Below, one piece after another: positions 56,979 to 64,000 of a stretch of DNA of 64,000 bases (its first letter is position 1; every line of letters starts with the position of its first letter). The notes under the pieces are model-generated. The model did not search any database. It saw only the letters and a list, made by a program, of their open reading frames with translations, and was not told the DNA's origin. Origin of the DNA: Bradyrhizobium sp. AZCC 1693 (GTDB taxonomy: Bacteria; Pseudomonadota; Alphaproteobacteria; Rhizobiales; Xanthobacteraceae); NCBI RefSeq assembly GCF_036924745.1, contig NZ_JAZHSD010000001.1, positions 5,270,001 to 5,334,000 of the forward strand. The letters run 5' to 3'. The position numbers and the translations under genes are program-made.

Positions 56979-58117
56979 CTGCGCCACTGAAACATTCCGC
57001 CGATATCACGGTCGACGTCGCCCTCGGCGACCGTGCCTATGACATCGTGATCGGCCGCGGCGTGCTGGCCTCGCTCGGCGCGCGCGTCGCCGCGTTGCGC
57101 CCCGGCGTACGCACCGCCATCGTCACCGACCGCACCGTGGCAAAGCACTGGCTGGAGCAGACCGAGCGTTCGCTCACCGAAGCCGGCATTGCGACCTCGC
57201 GCGTCATCGTCGAGGAAGGCGAAGTGTCGAAGACCTATGCCGGTCTCGAAAAGGTCTCCGAAGCCCTGATCGCGGCCAGGATCGAGCGCAACGATCTGGT
57301 GATCGCGCTCGGCGGCGGCGTGGTCGGCGATCTCGCCGGCTTTGCGGCGGCGATCCTGCGGCGCGGCGTCGATTTCGTGCAGGTGCCGACCTCGCTGCTG
57401 GCGCAGGTGGATTCTTCCGTCGGCGGCAAGACCGGCATCAACTCGCCGCAGGGCAAGAACCTGCTCGGCGCGTTCCATCAGCCAGTGCTCGTGATCGCCG
57501 ATACGTCGGTGCTCGACACGCTGTCGCCGCGCCAGTTCCGCGCCGGCTACGCCGAGGTCGCCAAATATGGCGTGCTCGGCGATGAGGCCTTTTTCACCTG
57601 GTTAGAGGCCAACCACGCCGACATCTTCTCCGGCGGCGCGGCGCGCGAGCACGCGATTGCGACCTCCTGCCGCGCCAAGGCCGCGATCGTCTCCCGCGAC
57701 GAGCGCGAAAACGGCGAGCGCGCGCTGCTCAATCTCGGCCACACGTTCGGCCATGCGCTGGAGGCTGCGACCGGCTTTTGCGATCGCCTGTTTCACGGCG
57801 AAGGCGTTTCCGTCGGCATGGTGCTGGCTGCGGAATTTTCCGCCAGGCTCGGCATGATTTCCGAAGCCGATGCCGCCCGCGTCGAGCGCCATCTTGCTTC
57901 CGTCGGCCTGCCGACCCATTTGCAGGACATCGCGGGCTTCGCCCAGGAGGGGCTCGCGGACGCCGACGCCCTGATGGCGCTGATGGCGCAGGACAAGAAG
58001 GTCAAGCGCGGCAAGCTGACCTTCATCCTGCTGCAGGCGATCGGCGGTGCGGTGGTAGCAAACGAAGTCGAGCCGGCGCTGGTGCGCGATTTCCTGCAAC
58101 AGAAGTTGTCGGGATGA
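56975..58117 (+). CDS. aroB: 3-dehydroquinate synthase
   Basis: Second enzyme of the shikimate pathway, NAD- and metal-dependent cyclisation of DAHP to dehydroquinate. 380 residues. The NAD motif is VIALGGGVVGDLAGFAAAIL; substrate and metal residues lie in PTSLLAQVDSSVGGKTGINS, GYAEVAKYGVLGD and NLGHTFGHALEAATGF, followed by LFHGEGVSVGM. Translationally coupled to aroK. The following CorC gene begins about 67 bases later. Confidence 0.97.
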   Translation: MTAPLKHSADITVDVALGDRAYDIVIGRGVLASLGARVAALRPGVRTAIVTDRTVAKHWLEQTERSLTEAGIATSRVIVEEGEVSKTYAGLEKVSEALIAARIERNDLVIALGGGVVGDLAGFAAAILRRGVDFVQVPTSLLAQVDSSVGGKTGINSPQGKNLLGAFHQPVLVIADTSVLDTLSPRQFRAGYAEVAKYGVLGDEAFFTWLEANHADIFSGGAAREHAIATSCRAKAAIVSRDERENGERALLNLGHTFGHALEAATGFCDRLFHGEGVSVGMVLAAEFSARLGMISEADAARVERHLASVGLPTHLQDIAGFAQEGLADADALMALMAQDKKVKRGKLTFILLQAIGGAVVANEVEPALVRDFLQQKLSG

Positions 58118-58184
58118 GAACGGGATTGCCGGGGCGCAGTGTGGGCCAAGCGTCGCGCGGGGCCGGTGCCGTCACGAGGCATAT

Positions 58185-59537
58185 ATGAGTTCGACCGCGT
58201 TCAATCTGCTGCTCGCGATCCTGCTGCTCGCCGCCAACGCGTTCTACGTGGCCGCCGAGTTCGCGCTGGTCAAGAGCCGCGGGTTTCGCATCAGGGCGAT
58301 GGTCGAGCAGGACCGTTTCGGCGCGCGCCTGCTGCACAGCATGATGGGCAACATCGAGGCCTATCTCGCCTGCTGCCAGCTCGGCATCACCATGGCCTCG
58401 CTCGGCCTCGGCTGGGTCGGCGAACCCACCGTTTCGGCGCTGCTCGAACCGTTGCTCATGCCACTCGGCATGTCGGATCGCACGTTGCACTTCGTGTCGT
58501 TTCTCGCCGGGTTCCTGGTGTTCTCCTCGCTGCACATCGTGATCGGCGAGCAGGTGCCGAAGACGCTCGCGATCCGGGAACCGATGCCGGTCTCGCAATG
58601 GATCGCGTATCCGCTTCATCTGTCTTATCTGATCTTCTGGCCGCTGAACTGGCTGCTCAACACCGCCTCACGCGGGATTTTGCGCCTGCTCGGCGTGAAG
58701 GAGTCCTCGCAGCATGAAATCCTCACCGATTCCGAGATCGAAGGGCTGGTGGAAGAATCGGCCGTGCACGGCGGGATCGAAAGCGGCGAGGCGGAGTACA
58801 TTCACAACGTCTTCCGCTTCGGCGACCTTGCCGTCTCAGACGTCATGGTCCATCGCACCGCGATGGTGTTGATCAATGCCGACCTGCCGCCGGACGAACT
58901 GGTGCGCGAGGTGCTGGCGACTGAATACACCCGCATCCCGCTGTGGCGCGACAAGCCGGAAAACATCATCGGCGTGCTGCACGCCAAGGATCTGCTGCGC
59001 GCGATCCGCGCTTCCGACGGCGATATGTCGCGCATCAACGTTTCCGCGATCATGCTGCCGCCATGGTTCGTGCCGGAGATGCGGCCGCTGTCCGAGCAGC
59101 TCAAGGCGTTCCGCCGCCGCAAGACCCATTTCGCGCTCGTCGTCGACGAGTACGGCGAAGTCGAAGGCATGGTGACGCTGGAAGACATTCTGGAGGAAAT
59201 CGTCGGCGACATTTCCGATGAGCACGACGTCGTGGTGGCCGGCGTCCGCGCCCAGAGCGACGGCTCCGTAGTGGTGGACGGCTCGGTGCCGATCCGCGAT
59301 CTCAACCGCGCCATGAACTGGCATCTGCCGGACGAGGAGGCAACTACCGTCGCCGGCCTCGTGATTCATGAGGCGCGCTCGATCCCCGAGCGCGGCCAGA
59401 GTTTTACTTTCTACGGTTTCCGTTTCCGCGTGCTGCGCCGCGAGCGCAACCGCATCACGGCGCTCAAGATCACGCCGTTGCCGCGTGAAGCCGAGGCGGA
59501 GGATCCGAAGCCGAAGCGGGCGGGAACGGCGTTCTGA
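58185..59537 (+). CDS. CorC/HlyC-family CNNM protein with CBS domains
   Basis: A 450-residue membrane protein. A CNNM (DUF21) transmembrane domain of about four helices (1-190) contains ANAFYVAAEFALVKSRGFRI. A CBS pair follows (about 210-330; VSDVMVHRTAMVLINADLPP and SAIMLPPWFVPEMRPLSEQL). The C-terminal CorC_HlyC domain (about 345-430) includes GSVPIRDLNRAMNWHLPDEE. Relatives are involved in Mg2+ or Co2+ homeostasis; a haemolysin function is only historical. It probably shares the aroKB transcript. Confidence 0.92.
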   Translation: MSSTAFNLLLAILLLAANAFYVAAEFALVKSRGFRIRAMVEQDRFGARLLHSMMGNIEAYLACCQLGITMASLGLGWVGEPTVSALLEPLLMPLGMSDRTLHFVSFLAGFLVFSSLHIVIGEQVPKTLAIREPMPVSQWIAYPLHLSYLIFWPLNWLLNTASRGILRLLGVKESSQHEILTDSEIEGLVEESAVHGGIESGEAEYIHNVFRFGDLAVSDVMVHRTAMVLINADLPPDELVREVLATEYTRIPLWRDKPENIIGVLHAKDLLRAIRASDGDMSRINVSAIMLPPWFVPEMRPLSEQLKAFRRRKTHFALVVDEYGEVEGMVTLEDILEEIVGDISDEHDVVVAGVRAQSDGSVVVDGSVPIRDLNRAMNWHLPDEEATTVAGLVIHEARSIPERGQSFTFYGFRFRVLRRERNRITALKITPLPREAEAEDPKPKRAGTAF

Positions 59538-59543
59538 CGTTCG

Positions 59544-59987
59544 CTATTCGATATCGATGGTGATGCCGCTCAGCTTCCACTGGCCGTCGGAGGGGATGAA
59601 CCCGAGTTGGTATCTCACCTTCTTGGGGCTGGTGTCGAAACGGCCCTTGAGGCGTAGCATGCCCTTCTCGTCGATTTTGGCTTCCTCCTCGGCAATCACC
59701 GGGCTTGCGACGATCGCGTCGAACACCGCGTGCTTCTCGACCAGGTCCTTGAAGACGGCCCGCAGCTTGTCGGGCGGAAACTGGTCGCGGAACGGCTTTG
59801 AAATCTTGGCGTGGAGTATCGTGAAATTATCCGATGCTACTGCGTCGTTGAGCGTCACCAGAATGCTCTTGATCAGCACTTCCTGGACAAAGGGGCTCGG
59901 CATATCCAGCGCGTGCGCCCTGATCGAGGAGGCCGCAACCAGCAGTGCCACGGCGGCGGCCCATCGGAAGCGTGCCCAATATCGCAT
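59544..59987 (-). CDS. Exported protein of unknown function
   Basis: A 147-residue protein with a signal peptide (WAAAVALLVAASSIRAHA-LDMP). The mature part is about 120 residues. It begins SPFVQEVLIKSILVTLNDAV and ends QLGFIPSDGQWKLSGITIDI, which reads like an NTF2-like or DUF-type periplasmic domain with a final two-stranded sheet. No catalytic residues were recognised. It is convergent with the CorC gene, with only six bases between the stops. Confidence 0.7.
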   Translation of the reverse strand: MRYWARFRWAAAVALLVAASSIRAHALDMPSPFVQEVLIKSILVTLNDAVASDNFTILHAKISKPFRDQFPPDKLRAVFKDLVEKHAVFDAIVASPVIAEEEAKIDEKGMLRLKGRFDTSPKKVRYQLGFIPSDGQWKLSGITIDIE

Positions 59988-60140
59988 CGGACGACCCCAT
60001 CGACCCGCGATGGCCTCGGGGTCAGCCCGACCCCGCGTCCGAACGGAACCTGATCCACCGCTTCGGTGATTGTCTCACAGTTGCGAAACCGGTTCTACCG
60101 TCTCTGCCGATCTTCACAGGAAGCTGGCGGACAGCCTCAA

Positions 60141-60419
60141 TTACCGGCCGGCGGTTTCTCCCGGCGCCTGCGCCTTGATGGCGAGCGCATGGACGGAGCC
60201 CTTGAGTTCCGTATCCAGCGTCGCATTTACCATACGATGGCGCTCGATCCGGCTCTTCCCTTCGAAGGCCGGAGATACGATATATACCCTGAAATGCGTC
60301 TCGCCGCCCGGCCGGTGGCCCGCATGGCCCTCATGCAGATGAGATTCGTCGGCAACGTCGAGGCTTTCCGGCAAGAAAGCTTCACGCAACTTGTTTATGA
60401 TAGCGTCTTTGGTGCTCAT
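60141..60419 (-). CDS. BolA-family protein
   Basis: A 92-residue protein of the BolA fold. Conserved segments are ESHLHEGHAGHRPGGETHFR, VYIVSPAFEGKSRIERHRMV and GSVHALAIKAQAPGE. BolA proteins pair with monothiol glutaredoxins to hold [2Fe-2S] clusters, and the conserved histidine in ERHRMV is a likely ligand. The N-terminal DESHLH version is the BolA1-like type. It is divergent from the J-domain gene by 109 bases, the usual rhizobial arrangement. Confidence 0.93.
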   Translation of the reverse strand: MSTKDAIINKLREAFLPESLDVADESHLHEGHAGHRPGGETHFRVYIVSPAFEGKSRIERHRMVNATLDTELKGSVHALAIKAQAPGETAGR

Positions 60420-60528
60420 GATAACGGCAGATAATTCTGCATCAGCTTTCCGTCAATGGCGCCATCGAAGAGAGGGATTCGCAATGTCAAGACTTGAAGC
60501 CGCGGGCATTGCGTAGTCAAAGTCAGCC

Positions 60529-61176
60529 ATGGCAATTGATTCATCAAAATTCTTCGATTCCATTCGCATCAAGCCCAACCAGCTGAGCGCGAAGCAGCAG
60601 GCGCAGGCGCGCGAGGAGGCCGCCATGTGCGAATGGGCGGGCTGCCAGAACAAGGGGCCGCACCGCGCGCCCAAGGGCCGGGAGAATTCGCGGGAGTACT
60701 TTCACTTCTGCCTCAACCACGTCCGCGAATACAATCAGAACTACAATTTCTTCCAGGGCATGAATGCCGACGCCGTCGCGCGCTACCAGAAGGATGCGCT
60801 TACCGGCCATCGCCCGACCTGGAAGATGGGCGCCAACACGGCCGGCAAGAAGGGCAAGCAGGCCGCCGAGGATTTTGACGGCGCCTCAGATCCCTTCAGC
60901 ATGTTCTCCGAGCTCAACGGCCGCGGCCGCTGGCGGCCCGGACCGGGTGCCGAGGCGAAGGCCGAGACCCGAAAGGTGATGAACGCCGAGCGCAAGGCGC
61001 TGCAGGTGATGGGCCTCACCGCCGAAGCCACCCTCGAGGATGTCAAGGCGAAGTACAAGGCGCTGGTCAAGCAGCACCATCCCGACGCCAATGGCGGCGA
61101 CCGCTCCACCGAGGATCGCCTGATCGAGATCATCAAGGCGTATAATTATCTGAAAACCGTGGTGCGCGGCGCGTAG
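60529..61176 (+). CDS. C-terminal J-domain protein
   Basis: A 215-residue cytoplasmic protein. The J domain is at the C-terminus (about 160-212; MGLTAEATLEDVKAKYKALV then KQHHPDANGGDRSTEDRLIE) with the HPD tripeptide intact, so it can stimulate an Hsp70 ATPase. The N-terminal region contains CEWAGCQNKGPHRAPKGREN and FHFCLNHVREYNQNYNFFQG, whose Cys/His residues may bind metal. This arrangement is a known alphaproteobacterial DnaJ-related family; the client is unknown. Confidence 0.92.
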   Translation: MAIDSSKFFDSIRIKPNQLSAKQQAQAREEAAMCEWAGCQNKGPHRAPKGRENSREYFHFCLNHVREYNQNYNFFQGMNADAVARYQKDALTGHRPTWKMGANTAGKKGKQAAEDFDGASDPFSMFSELNGRGRWRPGPGAEAKAETRKVMNAERKALQVMGLTAEATLEDVKAKYKALVKQHHPDANGGDRSTEDRLIEIIKAYNYLKTVVRGA

Positions 61177-61195
61177 CCGCTAGCGCCAATCCAGC

Positions 61196-61320
61196 CGTCG
61201 TCCCTGCGAACGCAGGGACCCATACACCGCGGCCTCTCGATTTGTAACGGCTGGTCGACGCCTTTCGCGCAATAACGAACGCCTGTGGTTATGGGTCCCT
61301 GCGTTCGCAGGGACGACAGC
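61196..61320. repeat. Palindromic intergenic repeat, family A, copy 6
   Basis: CGTCGTCCCTGCGAACGCAG with GGACCCATA faces TATGGGTCCCTGCG with TTCGCAGGGACGAC. Uninterrupted. It lies between the convergent J-domain and citrate-synthase genes and can serve as their common terminator. Confidence 0.85.
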
Positions 61321-61334
61321 GGTGATTGTGACGC

Positions 61335-62426
61335 TCACCCTGGCATCGCGCCGATATACGCCGAACTCGGCCGGATCAGCCGCCCGCCGCGCTGCTGCTC
61401 GCGGGCATGCGCGGTCCAGCCGGCGGCGCGCGCGACCGCGAAGATCGGCGTAAACGCCTGCCGCGGGATTTTCAGCGCGTCGAGCAGGATCGCGGTGAAG
61501 AACTCGACATTGGTGTCCAGCGGGCGGTCCGGATTCTTTTTTCGCAACGCGCTGCGGATATAGGCCTCGACCTCGCCGGCGAACGGCAGATCGGCGCCGT
61601 CACCGGCGAGCCGCTCGATCGCGCCTTTCAGCACATCGGCGCGCGGATCGCGGACGCGATAGACGCGGTGACCGAATCCCATCAGCCGCTCGCCGCGGGC
61701 CAGCGCACTGTCGACCCACGGCTGGATGCGTTCGGTTGAGCCGATCGCATCGAGCATTTCCAGCACCGGTTCAGGCGCGCCGCCATGCAGCGGTCCGGTC
61801 AGCGCGCAATAGCCGGCGGTGACGGCTGCGAACAAATCCGCCTGGGTTGAGGCCACGACGCGGGTCGTGAAGGTCGACGCGTTCATGCCGTGGTCGCACA
61901 CCGTGACGAAATAGGCGTCAAGCGCCGCCGCTTCGCGCGCGTCAGGCTTGCGGCCGAGCATCATCGACAGCGTATCGGCGGCATGGCTCGCGGTTGGATC
62001 GGGTGCGACGGGGTCGTTGCCCTTCACGCGCTGAACCAGGGCGCCGGCAATCACCGGAAACGCGCCGACGATGGTGGCCTCGTGCGCGAGGCCGGCTTCC
62101 GCGCGTAGCCCCGCGATCGCCGCGCGGAATCCGTCGACAATCGATAGGCCGCGCGTGACGCCAAGGAGATCCGGCAACCGGGCGAAGGCGCGTTCGCGGC
62201 CCGCGCCGAGGGCGGCCCGCACAGCGGCTTCGCCGACCGGCTGGCCGGTTCCGCCGCTCCAGAGCCGGGCGGTCACGCCCTCAAACCCGGTCTTGCGGGC
62301 GAGGTCGCCGACCCGCTCGCCGGCAATGATCAGTTCGCCGCGCTCGCCATCGACATGGCTGAGCACGGTTTCGGCGGCGGGAATGCCGTCTAGGCCGATC
62401 GGGGTCTTTGAAAGCTGCATGTTCAT
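61335..62426 (-). CDS. Citrate synthase-family protein (citrate/2-methylcitrate synthase)
   Basis: A 363-residue citrate-synthase-fold enzyme, shorter than the main gltA type of about 430. The catalytic residues are present: His in VCDHGMNASTFT, His in MGFGHRVYRVRDPR and Asp in PLDTNVEFFTAIL. It joins acetyl-CoA or propionyl-CoA with oxaloacetate; which one is not decided. The ATG at 62426 (MNMQLSKTPI) has GGAGAA five bases upstream. It diverges, with a 74-base gap, from a second paralogue that carries an HTH. Confidence 0.88.
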   Translation of the reverse strand: MNMQLSKTPIGLDGIPAAETVLSHVDGERGELIIAGERVGDLARKTGFEGVTARLWSGGTGQPVGEAAVRAALGAGRERAFARLPDLLGVTRGLSIVDGFRAAIAGLRAEAGLAHEATIVGAFPVIAGALVQRVKGNDPVAPDPTASHAADTLSMMLGRKPDAREAAALDAYFVTVCDHGMNASTFTTRVVASTQADLFAAVTAGYCALTGPLHGGAPEPVLEMLDAIGSTERIQPWVDSALARGERLMGFGHRVYRVRDPRADVLKGAIERLAGDGADLPFAGEVEAYIRSALRKKNPDRPLDTNVEFFTAILLDALKIPRQAFTPIFAVARAAGWTAHAREQQRGGRLIRPSSAYIGAMPG

Positions 62427-62464
62427 GGAAGTTCTCCTTTTGTTGCTTTCAAAGGTCGGGCCTC

Positions 62465-62499
62465 TCGACAGCTTGATCAATCTTGATTATGTAAATCAA
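62465..62499 (+). promoter_or_regulatory. Candidate promoter and palindromic operator for the HTH-citrate synthase
   Basis: TCGACA (62465-62470), a 17-base spacer and TATGTA (62488-62493) form a promoter seven bases ahead of the ATG at 62501. That would make a leaderless message, in line with the lack of a ribosome site. The palindrome TTGATT-ATGTA-AATCAA (62483-62499) overlaps the -10 region, and TTGATCAA (62473-62480) precedes it. Both could be bound by the HTH encoded just downstream. Confidence 0.45.
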
Positions 62500-62500
62500 T

Positions 62501-63718
62501 ATGAAAAAATCCGCCGGCCTTTACCTCTCGGCCCGCGAGGCCTCCGCCGAACTCGCGATCTCGCAGGCGACGCTCTACGCTTATGTCAGCCGCGGCCTGA
62601 TCCGCTCGGAGCCGTCGCAGGATTCCCGCAGCCACCGCTACCGCGCCGAGGACGTCCGGACGCTGAAGGAGCGGCGAACGCCGTCGCCGGAGCCGCGGGG
62701 GCTGCGCAGCTTCGACGCCGATCTGCCTGTGATGGATTCGGCGGTCGCGACCATTACCGAGGACGGGCCGATCTACCGCGGCGTCAATTGCGTCGACCTC
62801 GCCGAGCGCGACACGCTCGAACATGCCGCGACCTTGTTGTGGGATGTCACCGGCGTCGATCCGTTCGAGCAGGACAATTGTCCCGTCGTGTCGGACGAAA
62901 TGCGCGCCGTGGCCGAGGCTGCGCGCGGGGCCAATGCGATCGATCGCTCCATCGCCGTGCTGGCGCTGGCGGCCAGCGCCGATCCGCGGGCGTATACGCG
63001 GGCGCCCGAAGGGCGCGCGATGCTCGGCGGCCGCATCATGCGGCTGGTGGTCGCGACCATGCTGAACGCGAAATCATCGGCAAGTCCGCTTCATCTGCAG
63101 ATCGCGCGCGTCTGGGCGCCGGAGCACAAGCACGCCGCTGACTTGATCCGCCGCGCACTGGTGCTGCTGGCCGATCATGAATTGAATGCCTCGACCTTCA
63201 CGGTGCGCTGCGCGGCCTCGACCGGGCTAAATCTCTACGACGCCATCATCGCCGGGCTCGTCGCGCTCAAGGGCCCCAAGCACGGCGGCGCGGGCGTACT
63301 CGCGGCGCAGCTTTTGAAGACGCTCGCCAATGGTGAGGTCGCCCCCGTCATCCGCGAGCGCGTCGCGCTCGGCGAACGCTTCGCGGGCTTTGGCCATGGA
63401 GTTTACAAGCACGGCGATCCTCGCGCGCGGGCGCTATTGGAAGCGCTGGCGCGCTCCGGCGCGGATCGCAAACTCACCCACGAAATTCCCGAGCGCATCG
63501 CGGAGGCGACCGGCGAGTTCGTCAACATCGACTATGCGCTTGCGGTGCTGGTGCACACGCTCGGCCTGCCGCCCGGCCACGAGTTGGTGCTGTTTTCCAT
63601 GGCGCGCACGGTGGGGTGGATCGCGCATGCCTCCGAGCAGTTGCGGCATGGCCGGTTGATCCGGCCCCGCGCGCGTTATGTCGGTCCTGCACCGGGGCGG
63701 AGCCCGGCCCGGGCCTGA
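62501..63718 (+). CDS. Citrate synthase-family protein fused to an N-terminal helix-turn-helix
   Basis: 405 residues. The first 60 form a MerR/excisionase-like HTH (YLSAREASAELAISQATLYA, then YVSRGLIRSEPSQDSRSHRY and RAEDVRTLKE). The remainder is a citrate-synthase domain with His in LADHELNASTFTV, His in GFGHGVYKHGDPRA and Asp in FVNIDYALAVL, so catalysis may be kept. It may act as enzyme, as metabolite-sensing regulator, or both. It is divergent from the plain paralogue. The two proteins could form a mixed dimer, since citrate synthases are dimeric. The end overlaps the DedA gene's 3' end by 43 bases. Confidence 0.88.
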   Translation: MKKSAGLYLSAREASAELAISQATLYAYVSRGLIRSEPSQDSRSHRYRAEDVRTLKERRTPSPEPRGLRSFDADLPVMDSAVATITEDGPIYRGVNCVDLAERDTLEHAATLLWDVTGVDPFEQDNCPVVSDEMRAVAEAARGANAIDRSIAVLALAASADPRAYTRAPEGRAMLGGRIMRLVVATMLNAKSSASPLHLQIARVWAPEHKHAADLIRRALVLLADHELNASTFTVRCAASTGLNLYDAIIAGLVALKGPKHGGAGVLAAQLLKTLANGEVAPVIRERVALGERFAGFGHGVYKHGDPRARALLEALARSGADRKLTHEIPERIAEATGEFVNIDYALAVLVHTLGLPPGHELVLFSMARTVGWIAHASEQLRHGRLIRPRARYVGPAPGRSPARA

Positions 63719-64000
63719 CGGCGGCGCAGCGTCCAGACGCCGAGCGCTATGATCGCCGTCGCGAACACGGCCAGTATCCATAGATGTTTGCCGATGTGCT
63801 GGTGATGCGGCAGGCCGCCATATTCATGCAATGCCGAGACCGCGAGTACGCCTGGAAGCACATGCGCCAGTGCCCAGGCGAGCACCGCCGGAATATTGAC
63901 GCCGAAGAAAAGCATCGGCGGCATCCCGAGCGCGCCCGCTGTGACTGGTACGAAAGCGCGGATCGGCGGCACAAAGCGCGCGAAAAATACGGCCAGCGTT
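63676..64000 (-). CDS. DedA/VTT-domain membrane protein, C-terminal part
   Basis: Only the C-terminal 107 or so residues are in the window; the gene continues beyond 64000. The readable part TLAVFFARFVPPIRAFVPVT followed by AGALGMPPMLFFGVNIPAVL is the diagnostic second half of the VTT (SNARE-associated) domain, with the conserved arginine-proline motif. A last transmembrane helix (LWILAVFATAIIALGVWTL) and a basic tail follow. Relatives are flippases or proton-coupled membrane homeostasis proteins. Confidence 0.85.
   Translation of the reverse strand, partial: TLAVFFARFVPPIRAFVPVTAGALGMPPMLFFGVNIPAVLAWALAHVLPGVLAVSALHEYGGLPHHQHIGKHLWILAVFATAIIALGVWTLRRRQARAGLRPGAGPT

Overview
The window looks like chromosomal DNA of a Bradyrhizobium or a very close relative (Alphaproteobacteria, Nitrobacteraceae). 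Codon use is GC-rich, and the protein sequences and local gene orders (prmC-prfA-ptsP-lysC, phaR / phaA-phaB, comF-grxC-nitrilase-DUF1178, accA, xerD, aroK-aroB) are those I associate with that genus. Several families of rhizobial palindromic intergenic repeats recur throughout. Most of the window is housekeeping sequence. No rRNA, tRNA or CRISPR array was recognised.

Layout: 0.1-9.5 kb holds a sulfurtransferase (sseA), ispG, a TauD-type dioxygenase, a solitary TIR-domain protein, a Rieske oxygenase, a Na+/H+ antiporter and two small proteins. 9.7-18.8 kb holds a secreted caspase-like protein, a DUF1345 membrane protein, a short-chain prenyl synthase, mtgA, an M23-like protein with degenerate active site, rpmF and a degenerate-GGDEF/EAL protein. 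18.9-22 kb is the polyhydroxybutyrate set: the repressor phaR diverges from phaA-phaB. 23-39.5 kb is the most dynamic part. Two almost identical IS110-family (IS1111-like) elements lie in inverted orientation about 13.6 kb apart. Between them are gloB and a cupin, an IS4-family element, a DUF4167 protein, the translation/nitrogen-PTS/lysine block (prmC, prfA, ptsP, lysC), ubiG and a 167-bp MITE. 39.6-49.3 kb runs from a redox/repair operon (comF to DUF1178) through mutT, argJ and a parvulin to secA. 49.5-64 kb has a membrane-embedded spermidine-synthase-like protein, an L,D-transpeptidase lipoprotein, accA, xerD, aroK-aroB, a CorC-type protein, bolA, a J-domain protein, a divergent pair of citrate-synthase paralogues (one fused to a helix-turn-helix) and the end of a DedA gene.

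The strongest new observation concerns the IS110-family elements. Both copies sit at the same point of the same palindromic repeat family (core AG, read as CT on the other strand). The roughly 250-base non-coding region after each transposase contains four short segments. Two match the two halves of the genomic target and two match the two halves of the element's own joined ends, in the same order and polarity. This is the architecture expected of a bridge RNA, here apparently programmed to recognise a bacterial interspersed palindrome. The IS4 element and the MITE also landed inside palindromic repeats of a different family, so all four mobile insertions in this window used these repeats as landing sites.

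Other points worth attention: the orphan TIR protein with an uncharacterised C-terminal two-thirds and a CRP-like operator upstream; the HTH-citrate synthase with a likely leaderless promoter and palindromic operator; and the inverted IS pair as possible end points of a 13.6-kb inversion.
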